From JALSRD01 sp964476595 (GTDB lineage: Bacteria; Desulfobacterota; Desulfobacteria; Desulfobacterales; JALSRD01): a DNA stretch of 56,358 nt. Made by a program: the position numbers and the translations under genes. The stretch's first letter is position 1. Each line of letters opens with the position of its first letter. Of this stretch, positions 40,911-48,113 are shown in pieces. The notes under the pieces were generated by a model, which saw nothing but the letters and a program-made list of their open reading frames with translations, was not told the DNA's origin and did not search any database. Location of the stretch: assembly GCA_964476595.1 (NCBI GenBank), contig CAYZCL010000010.1, positions 1 through 56,358 on the forward strand, in the 5' to 3' direction.

Positions 40911-41722
40911 AAATCGAGGGCAAAACCGCCCTGGTGCTGGGAGCCGTCAAGGGCATCGGCAAGGCCGTGGCCCTGGACCTGGCGCGGCGCGGCGCCCGGG
41001 TGGCCGTCAACTACTGGGACTGGGAGGAGCACCTGCCGGCGATGCGCCGCGATTTCGAGGCCGTCGGCGCACAACCCCTGATCCTGCACACCGACCTGCT
41101 GGACACGGAGCGCATCGCACCCATGGTGGCGCGCGTCGTCGAACGCTTCGGCCGCCTGGACATCCTGATCAACAACATCGAGCGCGGCGGCTGGCCCGTG
41201 GTCCACGGCCCCTACGTGCGCGAACAGTGGGACATGGAGCAGGCCACCACGCTGCGGGCCAAACGCTGGGTCTTCGAGGCCGCCCTGCCGCACCTCAAGG
41301 CCGCGGGCGACGCCGTGGTGGTCAACTTTTCCTCCATCGCCGCCATCGTGGGTCGCAGCGGTCCGGCCGGCCTGATCTTCAACGACGGCTACGCCGCCGC
41401 CTGCCGGGCGGTGTCGTCGTTCACCGAGGCCTGGGCCCGCCGGGGGGCCCCCGAGGTGCGCGTCAACGAGATCATGCTGGGCATCGTGGAGACCCGCCAC
41501 GGACCGGGCACCCGTGGCTGGGGCCTGCTGGACGAGGGCCGGCGCGCCGCCGTGGTGGAGCACACCCTGCTGGGCCGCACCGGCACCCTGGACGACGTGG
41601 TGCGTACCGTGCGCTTCCTCATTGCGGACGCGCCCTTCATGACCGGCAGCGTGCTGCGCCTGGACGGCGGCTACGTCCTGGGCGGTGACCCGGTACCGCC
41701 CATGCCCGAAGGCGTTGTCTAG
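40907..41722 (+). CDS. SDR-family protein lacking the catalytic lysine
   Basis: 271 residues, Rossmann fold. The cofactor motif GAVKGIG (residues 12-18) and the structural NN at 89-90 are present. Ser142/143 and Tyr162 are where the catalytic Ser and Tyr belong, but the expected YxxxK reads Tyr-Ala-Ala-Ala-Cys, with Cys166 replacing lysine. The Ser-Tyr spacing is also longer than usual. The C-terminal MTGSVLRLDGGYVLGG is typical of FabG-like SDRs. It is coupled to the upstream cysteine-cluster gene and shares its CTAG end with a convergent gene. It may bind NAD(P)H without ordinary dehydrogenase chemistry, or use Cys166. Confidence 0.88.
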   Translation: MKIEGKTALVLGAVKGIGKAVALDLARRGARVAVNYWDWEEHLPAMRRDFEAVGAQPLILHTDLLDTERIAPMVARVVERFGRLDILINNIERGGWPVVHGPYVREQWDMEQATTLRAKRWVFEAALPHLKAAGDAVVVNFSSIAAIVGRSGPAGLIFNDGYAAACRAVSSFTEAWARRGAPEVRVNEIMLGIVETRHGPGTRGWGLLDEGRRAAVVEHTLLGRTGTLDDVVRTVRFLIADAPFMTGSVLRLDGGYVLGGDPVPPMPEGVV

Positions 41723-42501
41723 CGCGGCGCGATCTCCTTCGACCGGACCCCCCAGACGTACAGCTTGACCCAGGCGAAACCGATCCTGAGCAGCTCCGCA
41801 TCGCCGGTGCGGGCCTTTTTGACCAGCTTCGACGGCACCCGGTAGCGCTTCAGGAAGCTGCTGTGGAACACGAACTCGCGGAAGCGGTCCATGTTGTAGG
41901 TGGCCATGAAGGCCATCTTGCCCTTGGGGCTCTCCATCCCGCCGGGCCCCCATGGATCGCGGTAGAAAAGCCCCCGGACCTCGGCCCAGCGCGCCGTCAT
42001 GCGGTGGTAGACGGCGGCCTGCTGGTCCCGCTCCCAGGTATGGGGGGTCCACTGCCGGGTGCTGTCCTGGCCCCGGCAGAAATCCGGCGGCCGGAAGAAG
42101 TGCACGATCTCGCGCGGGCGGCCGTCGTCGCCGAAGACCACACCCTGCTCCACCGGGAAGGTGCGGCAGGTGTCGGGACGGTCGGGGTAGACCGCGCAGC
42201 CCCCGGGCGTCAGGAAAGGGCAGGTCTTTTCGGCGTTGTCGGCCATCCTCAGCAGCACGTCGGGAAAGAAGCTGCCCTCGCGCATGACCACGTCCACGTG
42301 GCGGTCCAGGAAGGCCTCCGACGAGATGCCCAGGCGGTTTTTCAGGCGTACCACGTCGTACGGATAGAGAAACAGGTTCAGGTTGCGGCAGCAGCGGTTG
42401 AAGCAGGGCACCCCCGGGTGGCAGCGGAAGCGGAAGGTGTCGTCCGGTCCCAGGCGGCGTCCCGGCAGCTGGTCACGTCGGGCGGGGTCGATGGATTTCA
42501 T
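41719..42501 (-). CDS. YkgJ-family cysteine-cluster protein B
   Basis: 260 residues. Cysteine cluster CHPGVPCFNRCCRN plus CPFLTPGGCAVYPDRPDTCRTFP, then a longer C-terminal part (HFFRPPDFCRGQD, WERDQQAAVYHRMTARWAEVRGLFYRDPWG). The start is the ATG of MKSIDPARRD, which leaves a 25-base gap to the upstream gene; the frame could begin 63 bases earlier with overlap. The stop codon is shared with the convergent SDR gene through the palindrome CTAG. It is third in a dgt-cysteine protein-cysteine protein operon. It is a paralogue of the protein at 40146. Confidence 0.85.
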   Translation of the reverse strand: MKSIDPARRDQLPGRRLGPDDTFRFRCHPGVPCFNRCCRNLNLFLYPYDVVRLKNRLGISSEAFLDRHVDVVMREGSFFPDVLLRMADNAEKTCPFLTPGGCAVYPDRPDTCRTFPVEQGVVFGDDGRPREIVHFFRPPDFCRGQDSTRQWTPHTWERDQQAAVYHRMTARWAEVRGLFYRDPWGPGGMESPKGKMAFMATYNMDRFREFVFHSSFLKRYRVPSKLVKKARTGDAELLRIGFAWVKLYVWGVRSKEIAPR

Positions 42502-42526
42502 GGGAAAATTCCGTTGCGTAGCGGGT

Positions 42527-43159
42527 TCACGCTTTTTCCTCTTCGCACGTTTCGGGATTTTCACCGACCAGCATCTGGGCGATGGTCAGCCTGAGCCGAC
42601 GACGCGGATCGATGTCGAAGGCGCTGCGAAAATCCCACTCCAGCGCGGCCAGCTCCCGGTAAAGCGGCGTGCGGTCCAGGGGAACGTAATCCATGTGCCC
42701 GTATCGTTCGGTGAACAGGGCGCAGCCCGGTCCGCGCACCATCCGCCCGTCGGGCCGGATGAAGTGATGGGGCAGACCGTGCAGTCGGCAGATCATGGTG
42801 CGGTGGCTGTACAGACCGCACGGGCCGTCTTCGTTGAGCGGGCACATGTAGCCGGCCTGCCGACCGCCGTCGGCCTGCGCCCGGCAGGCCTCGGCCGCAC
42901 GGTGGCGGAAGGTGCGCCGCCGCTCTTCGCCGGCCGCGGCCACCCCCTTGAGGAGATAGTAGTACTCCAGGTGGGTGTGGTGGTAAAAAACCGTCCGGCA
43001 GCAGTTGTCCCCGCATCCGGTGCACTGGAAGCCGTAGCTCTCGGCTGCCCGTCCGTAGGCGTCATCCATCTTCTCGTAGAGTGCCTCGAGCCTGGCAAAA
43101 AGGGGCGCCAGGGCGGGCGAGGAAAACGGTATGGGGTCGGGGCGGTAAAAGGGTTTCAT
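42527..43159 (-). CDS. YkgJ-family cysteine-cluster protein C
   Basis: 210 residues. A variant cluster: CTGCGDNCCRTVFYHHTHLEYYYLL near residue 46, then CPLNEDGPCGLYSHRTMICRLHGLPH. The wide Cys/His set is that of a metal-chelating domain, probably zinc or iron. It starts two bases after the dgt stop codon, so it is co-transcribed and probably coupled. The N-terminal helix (SPALAPLFARLEALYEKMDDAYG) is unlike the other two family members. Function unknown. Confidence 0.82.
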   Translation of the reverse strand: MKPFYRPDPIPFSSPALAPLFARLEALYEKMDDAYGRAAESYGFQCTGCGDNCCRTVFYHHTHLEYYYLLKGVAAAGEERRRTFRHRAAEACRAQADGGRQAGYMCPLNEDGPCGLYSHRTMICRLHGLPHHFIRPDGRMVRGPGCALFTERYGHMDYVPLDRTPLYRELAALEWDFRSAFDIDPRRRLRLTIAQMLVGENPETCEEEKA

Positions 43160-43161
43160 GG

Positions 43162-44217
43162 TCAGATCAACGGCGAGGGGAAAAACAGGCGTTCGTATAG
43201 GTTCAGAGCGTAGCGGTCGGTCATGCTGGCGATAAAATCACAGACCACCCGCCGGGTGTCCCGGTCCTCGCCGTTGCAGCGCGCCATGTCGAGGCTGGCC
43301 AGCTCCTCGTCGAGCCGGTCACCGTTTTCCAGGAAGTAGGCGTAGAGCTCCGAGAGGATCTTCTTGGCTTTCAGAAATTCGCTGTGCACCTGCTCCGAGC
43401 GGTAGACGTTGTCGTAGAGAAAACCGCGCAGTTCCATCATGGCGTCGTGGATGCGCGGGCTCAGACGCAGTTCCAGGCGGCCGTCGCCGTCGCGGCTGCT
43501 GGAAATCAGGTCCCGGATCATGGTGGTCGCCCGCGAGGAGTGGTCGTGGCCGATGACGTCCAGGCAGGAGGACGGCACCTGGTCGTAGCGCACCACCCCG
43601 CTGCGGATGGCGTCGTCCAGGTCGTGGTTGAGGTAGGCCATGATGTCGGCGATGCGCACGATCTGGCCCTCCACCGTGCAGGCCCGTTCGGTCGGGTCGT
43701 CGGGGATGATCTTGCCGAAGCCCTTGGAGTGCTTCAGGATGCCGTCGCGCACCTCGTAGGTCAGGTTGAGCCCGCGGCCGTTGTTCTCCAGCACGTCCAC
43801 CACGCGCAGGCTCTGCTCGTTGTGGGAAAAATCGGGGTCGAAGATCTCCCTGAGGGCCGTCTCGCCGCTGTGGCCGAAGGGCGTGTGGCCCAGGTCGTGG
43901 CCCAGAGCGATGGCCTCGGCCAGGTCCTCGTTCAGGAAGAGGGCCCGGGAGACCGTGCGCGCGATCTGGGCGACTTCCAGGGTGTGGGTCAGCCGCGTGC
44001 GGTAGTCGTCGCCCATAGGCGTCAGAAAAACCTGGGTCTTGTGCTTGAGGCGCCGGAAGGCGTTGGAGTAGACGATGCGGTCGCGGTCCAGCTGGAAGGC
44101 GCTGCGCACCGGGCAGGGCTTCTCGGGGTGCAGCCGCCCCCGCGTGGCAGCGCTGGGGCAGCCGTAGGGAGACATGAAATTCGACTCGCGCCGCTCGAAT
44201 TCTTCGCGAATGGACAT
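43162..44217 (-). CDS. dgt: Deoxyguanosinetriphosphate triphosphohydrolase-like protein (HD domain)
   Basis: 351 residues. The HD-family metal site is complete: HTLEVAQIARTVSRALFLNEDLAEAIALGHDLGHTPFGHSGE, with an N-terminal FRRLKHKTQVFLTPMGDDYRTRLTH region typical of dGTPase family type 2. It hydrolyses dNTPs to deoxynucleosides and triphosphate, affecting nucleotide pools and DNA fidelity. The start is the ATG of MSIREEFERRESNFMSPY; an internal ATG 42 bases on is possible, and the ribosome-binding site is weak for both. It leads a three-gene set with two cysteine-cluster proteins. Confidence 0.92.
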   Translation of the reverse strand: MSIREEFERRESNFMSPYGCPSAATRGRLHPEKPCPVRSAFQLDRDRIVYSNAFRRLKHKTQVFLTPMGDDYRTRLTHTLEVAQIARTVSRALFLNEDLAEAIALGHDLGHTPFGHSGETALREIFDPDFSHNEQSLRVVDVLENNGRGLNLTYEVRDGILKHSKGFGKIIPDDPTERACTVEGQIVRIADIMAYLNHDLDDAIRSGVVRYDQVPSSCLDVIGHDHSSRATTMIRDLISSSRDGDGRLELRLSPRIHDAMMELRGFLYDNVYRSEQVHSEFLKAKKILSELYAYFLENGDRLDEELASLDMARCNGEDRDTRRVVCDFIASMTDRYALNLYERLFFPSPLI

Positions 44218-44248
44218 GGTGGCCCGGCACCCCGGGAGTTGTGGGTTT

Positions 44249-44270
44249 CCCGCAGGCCGCCTGCGGGTTT
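44249..44270. repeat. Short inverted repeat upstream of dgt
   Basis: CCCGCAGG-CCG-CCTGCGGG followed by TTT on the plus strand, in the leader region of dgt. It is not downstream of any plus-strand gene, so a terminator role is unlikely. Confidence 0.4.
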
Positions 44271-44346
44271 ATCCTTTACATTATTCCCAAAGGATTTATT
44301 TTATCGGTAATCGGAAAAAATTGCAAAGAATTTCTGGATCGGCCCC

Positions 44347-44901
44347 ATGAATGGACACCACCTCATCCTGGGCGAACTGCAGGACTTCGTCACCGGCAAG
44401 ACGCTGCCCGACACCCACGACGAACGCTACCGGCAGAAGCTGGCGCGCTTCCTGGTGGAGCGGCGCGGTTTCGCCCGCAGTGAACTCCGGCCGCGGCGCG
44501 TCATCCCGCTGGACATCGACGGGCGCCGGGAACCGGCCGTAGTGGATCTGGCCGTGCAAATCGACGGCCGTTGGGTCATGATCGTCAAGTACGGTCCGGG
44601 CTCCCTGGTCACCCGGCACCGCCCGGCGCTGGCGGCCTCGCGCCTGTTGGCGCCCTACCAGATCCCGTGGGTGGTGGTCACCAACGGCGAAGACGCCGAC
44701 GTGCTCGACGGGGCCGACGGCCGCGTGCTGGGCAGCGGCCTGGCGGCCGTCCCGGCGCGCGAAGAGGTGGTGCGTAGACTGGCGGCCATGGACCGAACCC
44801 GCATTTCGGAGAAAAGACGCCGGGGAGAGGCACGCATCCTGTACTGCTATGACATCGACGGGCGCTGCCCCTGCGACGGACCGCCATGCGAAATCGAGTA
44901 G
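44347..44901 (+). CDS. HsdR N-terminal domain-like nuclease-fold protein
   Basis: 184 residues. It resembles the type I restriction enzyme R-protein N-terminal family: RQKLARFLVERRGFARSELRPRRVIPLDIDGRREPAVVDLAVQIDGRWVMIVKYGPGS, where Asp (VVDLAV) and Lys (IVKYG) would be the PD-(D/E)xK pair, although the usual Glu is less clear. The second half (WVVVTNGEDADVLDGADGRVLG) is also typical. A short cysteine-containing tail ends it (CYDIDGRCPCDGPPC). There are no hsdM/hsdS genes nearby. The last 16 bases overlap the deaminase gene. Confidence 0.8.
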   Translation: MNGHHLILGELQDFVTGKTLPDTHDERYRQKLARFLVERRGFARSELRPRRVIPLDIDGRREPAVVDLAVQIDGRWVMIVKYGPGSLVTRHRPALAASRLLAPYQIPWVVVTNGEDADVLDGADGRVLGSGLAAVPAREEVVRRLAAMDRTRISEKRRRGEARILYCYDIDGRCPCDGPPCEIE

Positions 44902-45425
44902 ACCACGGCGCTTTCATGCAGCGGGCCATCGAGCAGGCCCGCCGGGCGCTGGAGGAAGGCGAGTTCCCGGTGGGCTGCGTGCTGGTCCACCGCGGCGCCG
45001 TCATCGCCGATGGCCGGCGCGCCGGCAGCGGCCGCCGGCGGCCCGACGAACTGGAACACGCCGAGATCGTGGCCCTGCGCAACCTCAACCGGCTGGCGGA
45101 CGACATCGCGCGGGAGGAGATCACGCTCTACAGCACCATGGAGCCCTGCATGATGTGCCTGGGCGCCATCATGCTCAACCGCATCGGCACGGTGGTCTAC
45201 GCCTACGAAGACGTAATGGGCGGCGCCACCGGTTTTCCGCGGCGGCTCCTGACGCCGCTGTACCGCGACAGCCCGGTCGAGATCATCGGCCCCGTGCTGC
45301 GCGAGGAGAGCCTGGCGCTTTTCCAGGCATTTTTCCGCCGGCCGGACAACGTCTACTGGCGCGACAGCCTGCTGGCGCGCTACACGCTTCGGCAATCCCG
45401 CCCGCCGGAGGACGGTGCAAATTAG
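44886..45425 (+). CDS. TadA-like nucleoside/tRNA adenosine deaminase
   Basis: 179 residues of the CMP/dCMP-deaminase fold. Zinc ligands are in LEHAEIVAL (His, with the catalytic Glu) and STMEPCMMCLGAIML (two Cys). The order and spacing match nucleoside deaminases and TadA, which converts the wobble adenosine of tRNA-Arg to inosine. The C-terminal helix (EESLALFQAFFRRPDNVYW) differs from classical TadA, so a free-nucleobase or nucleoside deaminase is possible. It overlaps the upstream gene. It is the last gene before infC. Confidence 0.85.
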   Translation: MRNRVDHGAFMQRAIEQARRALEEGEFPVGCVLVHRGAVIADGRRAGSGRRRPDELEHAEIVALRNLNRLADDIAREEITLYSTMEPCMMCLGAIMLNRIGTVVYAYEDVMGGATGFPRRLLTPLYRDSPVEIIGPVLREESLALFQAFFRRPDNVYWRDSLLARYTLRQSRPPEDGAN

Positions 45426-45451
45426 GGGCATCAAAGGAAATTTTTCATTTT

Positions 45452-45525
45452 TTTATTGCTTTTCGCCGGCGCATTATATATGGCACTTGCCAAGACGGTT
45501 GCCGCCGCCGAGCGGCAAGCAAGTG
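45452..45525 (+). promoter_or_regulatory. infC leader: putative promoter and structured RNA
   Basis: A T-rich tract with TTTATT-N17-TATATA (45452-45480) is a possible promoter. Immediately after lies a two-stem structure: CACTTGC (45484-45490) with GCAAGTG (45519-45525), enclosing TTGCCGC (45499-45505) with GCGGCAA (45512-45518). The infC-rpmI-rplT leader is autoregulated by L20 in several bacteria; this structure is a candidate. If the promoter as drawn is used, the outer stem's first bases would be at the transcription start, so the real start may be upstream. Confidence 0.45.
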
Positions 45526-45589
45526 TGGTGCGCCCTGACGGGAGCGTCTTTGCTTTTTCGACAATTAGTCAAACCAGGGAGGTGCAGGC

Positions 45590-46129
45590 ATAGCTTTACC
45601 GAGAAGACCCCGCAGAAATGACAGATCGGATCGCACGAGAATCAATCGCAACATTCGGGCGAGGGAAGTCAGGCTGATCGACCCCGACGGCAACCAGGTC
45701 GGCGTCATGCCCACGTACAAGGCCTTGGCCATCGCCGGCGATCACGGGCTGGATCTGGTCGAGATTTCGCCCACCGCCAACCCGCCGGTGTGCAAGATCA
45801 TGGACTACGGCCGGTACAAGTACGAGCAGACCAAAAAGAAGCAGGAGGCCAAGAAGAAGTCCACGACTTTCCAGCTCAAGGAAATCAAGGTTCGCCCGAA
45901 AACCGGGGAACACGACCTGCAGACCAAGATCGGCCACATCAAGAAATTCATCGGCCGGGGCGACAAGGTCAAGGTCACGGTGATGTTCCGCGGGCGGGAA
46001 ATCACCCTCACCGACAAGGCGCGGGAAGTTCTCCAGAAAATCGCCGAAGAGACGGCCGACATCGCTGCCGTGGAACAGATGCCCAAGTTCGAGGGACGCA
46101 CCATGATCATGGTGCTGGCCCCGCGGTAG
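45590..46129 (+). CDS. infC: Translation initiation factor IF-3, non-canonical ATA start
   Basis: 179 residues, the family's normal length. The N-terminal domain includes RINRNIRAREVRLIDPDGNQVGVMPTYKALAIAGDHGLDLVEISPTANPPVCKIMDYGRYKYEQ, and the C-terminal domain runs from KEIKVRPKTGEHDLQTKIGHIKKFIGRGDKVKVTVMFRGRE to the end. The first conserved residues lie upstream of the first ATG (45707). The frame has a stop at 45566 and no ATG, GTG or TTG before the conserved region. The only suitable start is ATA at 45590, seven bases after GGAGG. Rare start codons (AUU/AUC/AUA) on infC are the known device by which IF-3 limits its own translation. It is followed by rpmI and rplT. Confidence 0.95.
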   Translation: MALPRRPRRNDRSDRTRINRNIRAREVRLIDPDGNQVGVMPTYKALAIAGDHGLDLVEISPTANPPVCKIMDYGRYKYEQTKKKQEAKKKSTTFQLKEIKVRPKTGEHDLQTKIGHIKKFIGRGDKVKVTVMFRGREITLTDKAREVLQKIAEETADIAAVEQMPKFEGRTMIMVLAPR

Positions 46130-46273
46130 CCGGCACGGAACCGCCTCCCGGAAACCGTCTTCCCCGGTTTCCCACGGCCGGTTGCGGCGAAGCGAAGCCG
46201 AAGACAGCACACGGACAGCCCATGGCGTGAGCCGATATTCATTATCGTTCACGCTTTCAATTTTTAACGGATC

Positions 46274-46322
46274 CGCAAAAATCCGCCTCCCGGCGGCGGC
46301 CGCAGGAACGGACTTTTTTGCG
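46274..46322 (+). promoter_or_regulatory. Long stem-loop upstream of rpmI
   Basis: CGCAAAAATCCG at 46274-46285 pairs with CGGACTTTTTTGCG at 46309-46322, leaving a two-base bulge and a GC-rich apical part. It lies 42 bases before the rpmI start codon in the 235-base infC-rpmI gap. Position and U-rich 3' arm suggest an attenuator or an L20/L35 autoregulatory element. Confidence 0.5.
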
Positions 46323-46364
46323 TGATCGCTGTTTTTTACGACAGACACCGAAGGAGAGGACAAG

Positions 46365-46562
46365 ATGCCGAAAATAAAAACCAATCGTGCTGCAGCCAAG
46401 CGTTTTAAGCGCACCGGCAGCGGGAAGGTGGTCTTTTTCAAATCCCACGCCAGCCACATCCTGACCAAGAAGTCCAGCAAGCGCAAACGCTACCTGCGGC
46501 AAAGCCAGATTATTGACAAGTCCAACATGAAAGAGATAAAATTACTGCTTCCCAACGGCTGA
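46365..46562 (+). CDS. rpmI: 50S ribosomal protein L35
   Basis: 65 residues, normal length. Begins PKIKTNRAAAKRFKRTGSGKVV and ends with LLPNG; strongly basic, with the family's KRKRYLRQ segment. Component of the large ribosomal subunit. AAGGAGAGG ribosome-binding site. Between infC and rplT in the standard order. Confidence 0.97.
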   Translation: MPKIKTNRAAAKRFKRTGSGKVVFFKSHASHILTKKSSKRKRYLRQSQIIDKSNMKEIKLLLPNG

Positions 46563-46686
46563 GCGGCGGCGGGGCCCGGCGCCCCGCGGTTCGCGCCGCC
46601 ACACCAGCGGGAAGGCGTCTGAATTTCGTAAACGCGAGCGGCCGGGGGCGCCGGGCGCCGTCGAGCCGCGTATCAGGAGAACGAAC

Positions 46687-47037
46687 ATGCGAGTCAAAAG
46701 AGGTTTCAAGGCCAGGAGAAGGCGCAAGAAGATTCTTAAGCTGGCGCGGGGCTACCGCGGCGGCCGCAGCAAGCTGTACCGTACCGCCGCCGACGCGGTG
46801 GACAAGGCGCTCATGTACGCCTACCGGGACCGCCGCCAGAAGAAGCGTGATTTCCGCCGCCTGTGGATCAGCCGCATCAACGCCGCCGCGCGCATGAACG
46901 ACCTGTCCTACAGCAAGTTCATCCACGGCCTCAAGCTGGCGGGGGTCGAACTGGACCGCAAGGTGCTGGCGGAACTGGCCGTGTCGGATCCCCGGGGTTT
47001 TGCGCACATCGCCCAAATGGCCTCCGAGAAGCTGTAG
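46687..47037 (+). CDS. rplT: 50S ribosomal protein L20
   Basis: 116 residues, normal length. Contains the family sequence RVKRGFKARRRRKKILKLARGYRGGRSKLYRTA and FIHGLKLAGVELDRKVLAELA. It binds 23S rRNA early in 50S assembly and, in several bacteria, its own mRNA leader to repress the infC-rpmI-rplT operon. The candidate leader structures upstream fit that known feedback. Confidence 0.97.
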   Translation: MRVKRGFKARRRRKKILKLARGYRGGRSKLYRTAADAVDKALMYAYRDRRQKKRDFRRLWISRINAAARMNDLSYSKFIHGLKLAGVELDRKVLAELAVSDPRGFAHIAQMASEKL

Positions 47038-47081
47038 TGACCCCGGGCCGGCGCCCGTAAAGAAACAGAGCGGACAGCACC

Positions 47082-48089
47082 GTGGAAAAATCCATCGAAC
47101 AGATCCATGACGACGCCCTGCGGGAAATCGAAACCGCATCCGACGACGAGACGCTGAAGCAGATCGCCGTGCGCTACCTGGGCCGCAAGGGCGCCGTAAC
47201 GGGATACCTGCGCAGCATCTCGCAGCTCCCGCCCGACCAGCGGCCGGCGGCCGGCAAGCGCGCCAACGAAGTCAAGAAACTGCTCGAAGCCGCCATCGAG
47301 GACGCGCGCGGGCGCATCACGGAAGCCGCCGCCCGCGCCGGCGGCGACATCGACGTGTCCCTGCCGGGGCGGCCCACGCGGGCGGGCAGCCTGCACCCCG
47401 TGACGCGCATCAACAACGAGGTCTGCGCCATCTTCAGCCGGCTGGGCTTCGACATCGCCGAGGGGCCCGAGGTCGAAAGCGACTACTACAACTTCGAGGC
47501 ACTCAACTTCCCGCCCCACCACCCGGCCCGCGACATGCAGGACACCTTTTTCGTGTCCGAGGCCGTGGTTCTCAGGACCCACACCTCGCCCCTGCAGGTG
47601 CGGGTGATGGAAAAGACGCAGCCCCCCGTGAAGGTGATCGCGCCGGGCAAGGTCTACCGCTGCGACTCCGACCTGACCCACACCCCGGTGTTTCACCAGG
47701 TCGAGGGCCTGCTGGTGGACCGCGACGTGTCTTTCGGCGACCTCAAGGGCACCCTGACCACCTTCATCCACCAGCTGTTCGACGAGCAGATCAAGCTGCG
47801 TTTCCGCCCCAGCTTCTTCCCCTTCACCGAACCTTCGGCCGAAGTGGACATCATGTGCGTCATCTGCCGCGGACGCGGCTGCCGGGTCTGCTCGCACACC
47901 GGCTGGCTCGAGATCCTGGGCTCCGGCATGGTGCACCCGGCGGTGCTGGAGAGCGTCTCCTACGACACCTCCCGCTACAGCGGCTTCGCCTTCGGCGTGG
48001 GGGTCGAACGGCTGGCCATGCTGAAATACGGCATCGACGACATCCGTCGCTTTTTCGAAAACGACATGCGCTTCTTATCCCAGTTTTAA
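47082..48089 (+). CDS. pheS: Phenylalanyl-tRNA synthetase alpha subunit
   Basis: 335 residues. N-terminal coiled-coil for tRNA binding, then the class II core with HPVTRINNEVCAIFSRLGFDIAEGPEVESDYYNFEALNFPPHHPARDMQDTF (motif 1 region), FHQVEGLLVD (motif 2) and SGFAFGVGVERLAMLKYGIDDIR (motif 3). It charges tRNA-Phe as an alpha2-beta2 tetramer with PheT. GTG start; no nearby ATG fits. A zinc-like pair is seen in CVICRGRGCRVC. Separated by 24 bases from pheT. Confidence 0.97.
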   Translation: MEKSIEQIHDDALREIETASDDETLKQIAVRYLGRKGAVTGYLRSISQLPPDQRPAAGKRANEVKKLLEAAIEDARGRITEAAARAGGDIDVSLPGRPTRAGSLHPVTRINNEVCAIFSRLGFDIAEGPEVESDYYNFEALNFPPHHPARDMQDTFFVSEAVVLRTHTSPLQVRVMEKTQPPVKVIAPGKVYRCDSDLTHTPVFHQVEGLLVDRDVSFGDLKGTLTTFIHQLFDEQIKLRFRPSFFPFTEPSAEVDIMCVICRGRGCRVCSHTGWLEILGSGMVHPAVLESVSYDTSRYSGFAFGVGVERLAMLKYGIDDIRRFFENDMRFLSQF

Positions 48090-48113
48090 CGCACCCTCAG
48101 CAACGGCGGCAAA

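Noticed and set aside
44249..44270. Intrinsic terminator
   Set aside because: There is no plus-strand gene ending upstream of it; it lies in the dgt leader.
44347..44901. Type I restriction system
   Set aside because: Only an HsdR N-terminal-like domain is present; no helicase part and no hsdM or hsdS.
45707..46129. Short IF-3 starting at the first ATG
   Set aside because: It would lack the conserved first ~39 residues and has no suitable ribosome-binding site; the ATA start upstream explains the whole family sequence.
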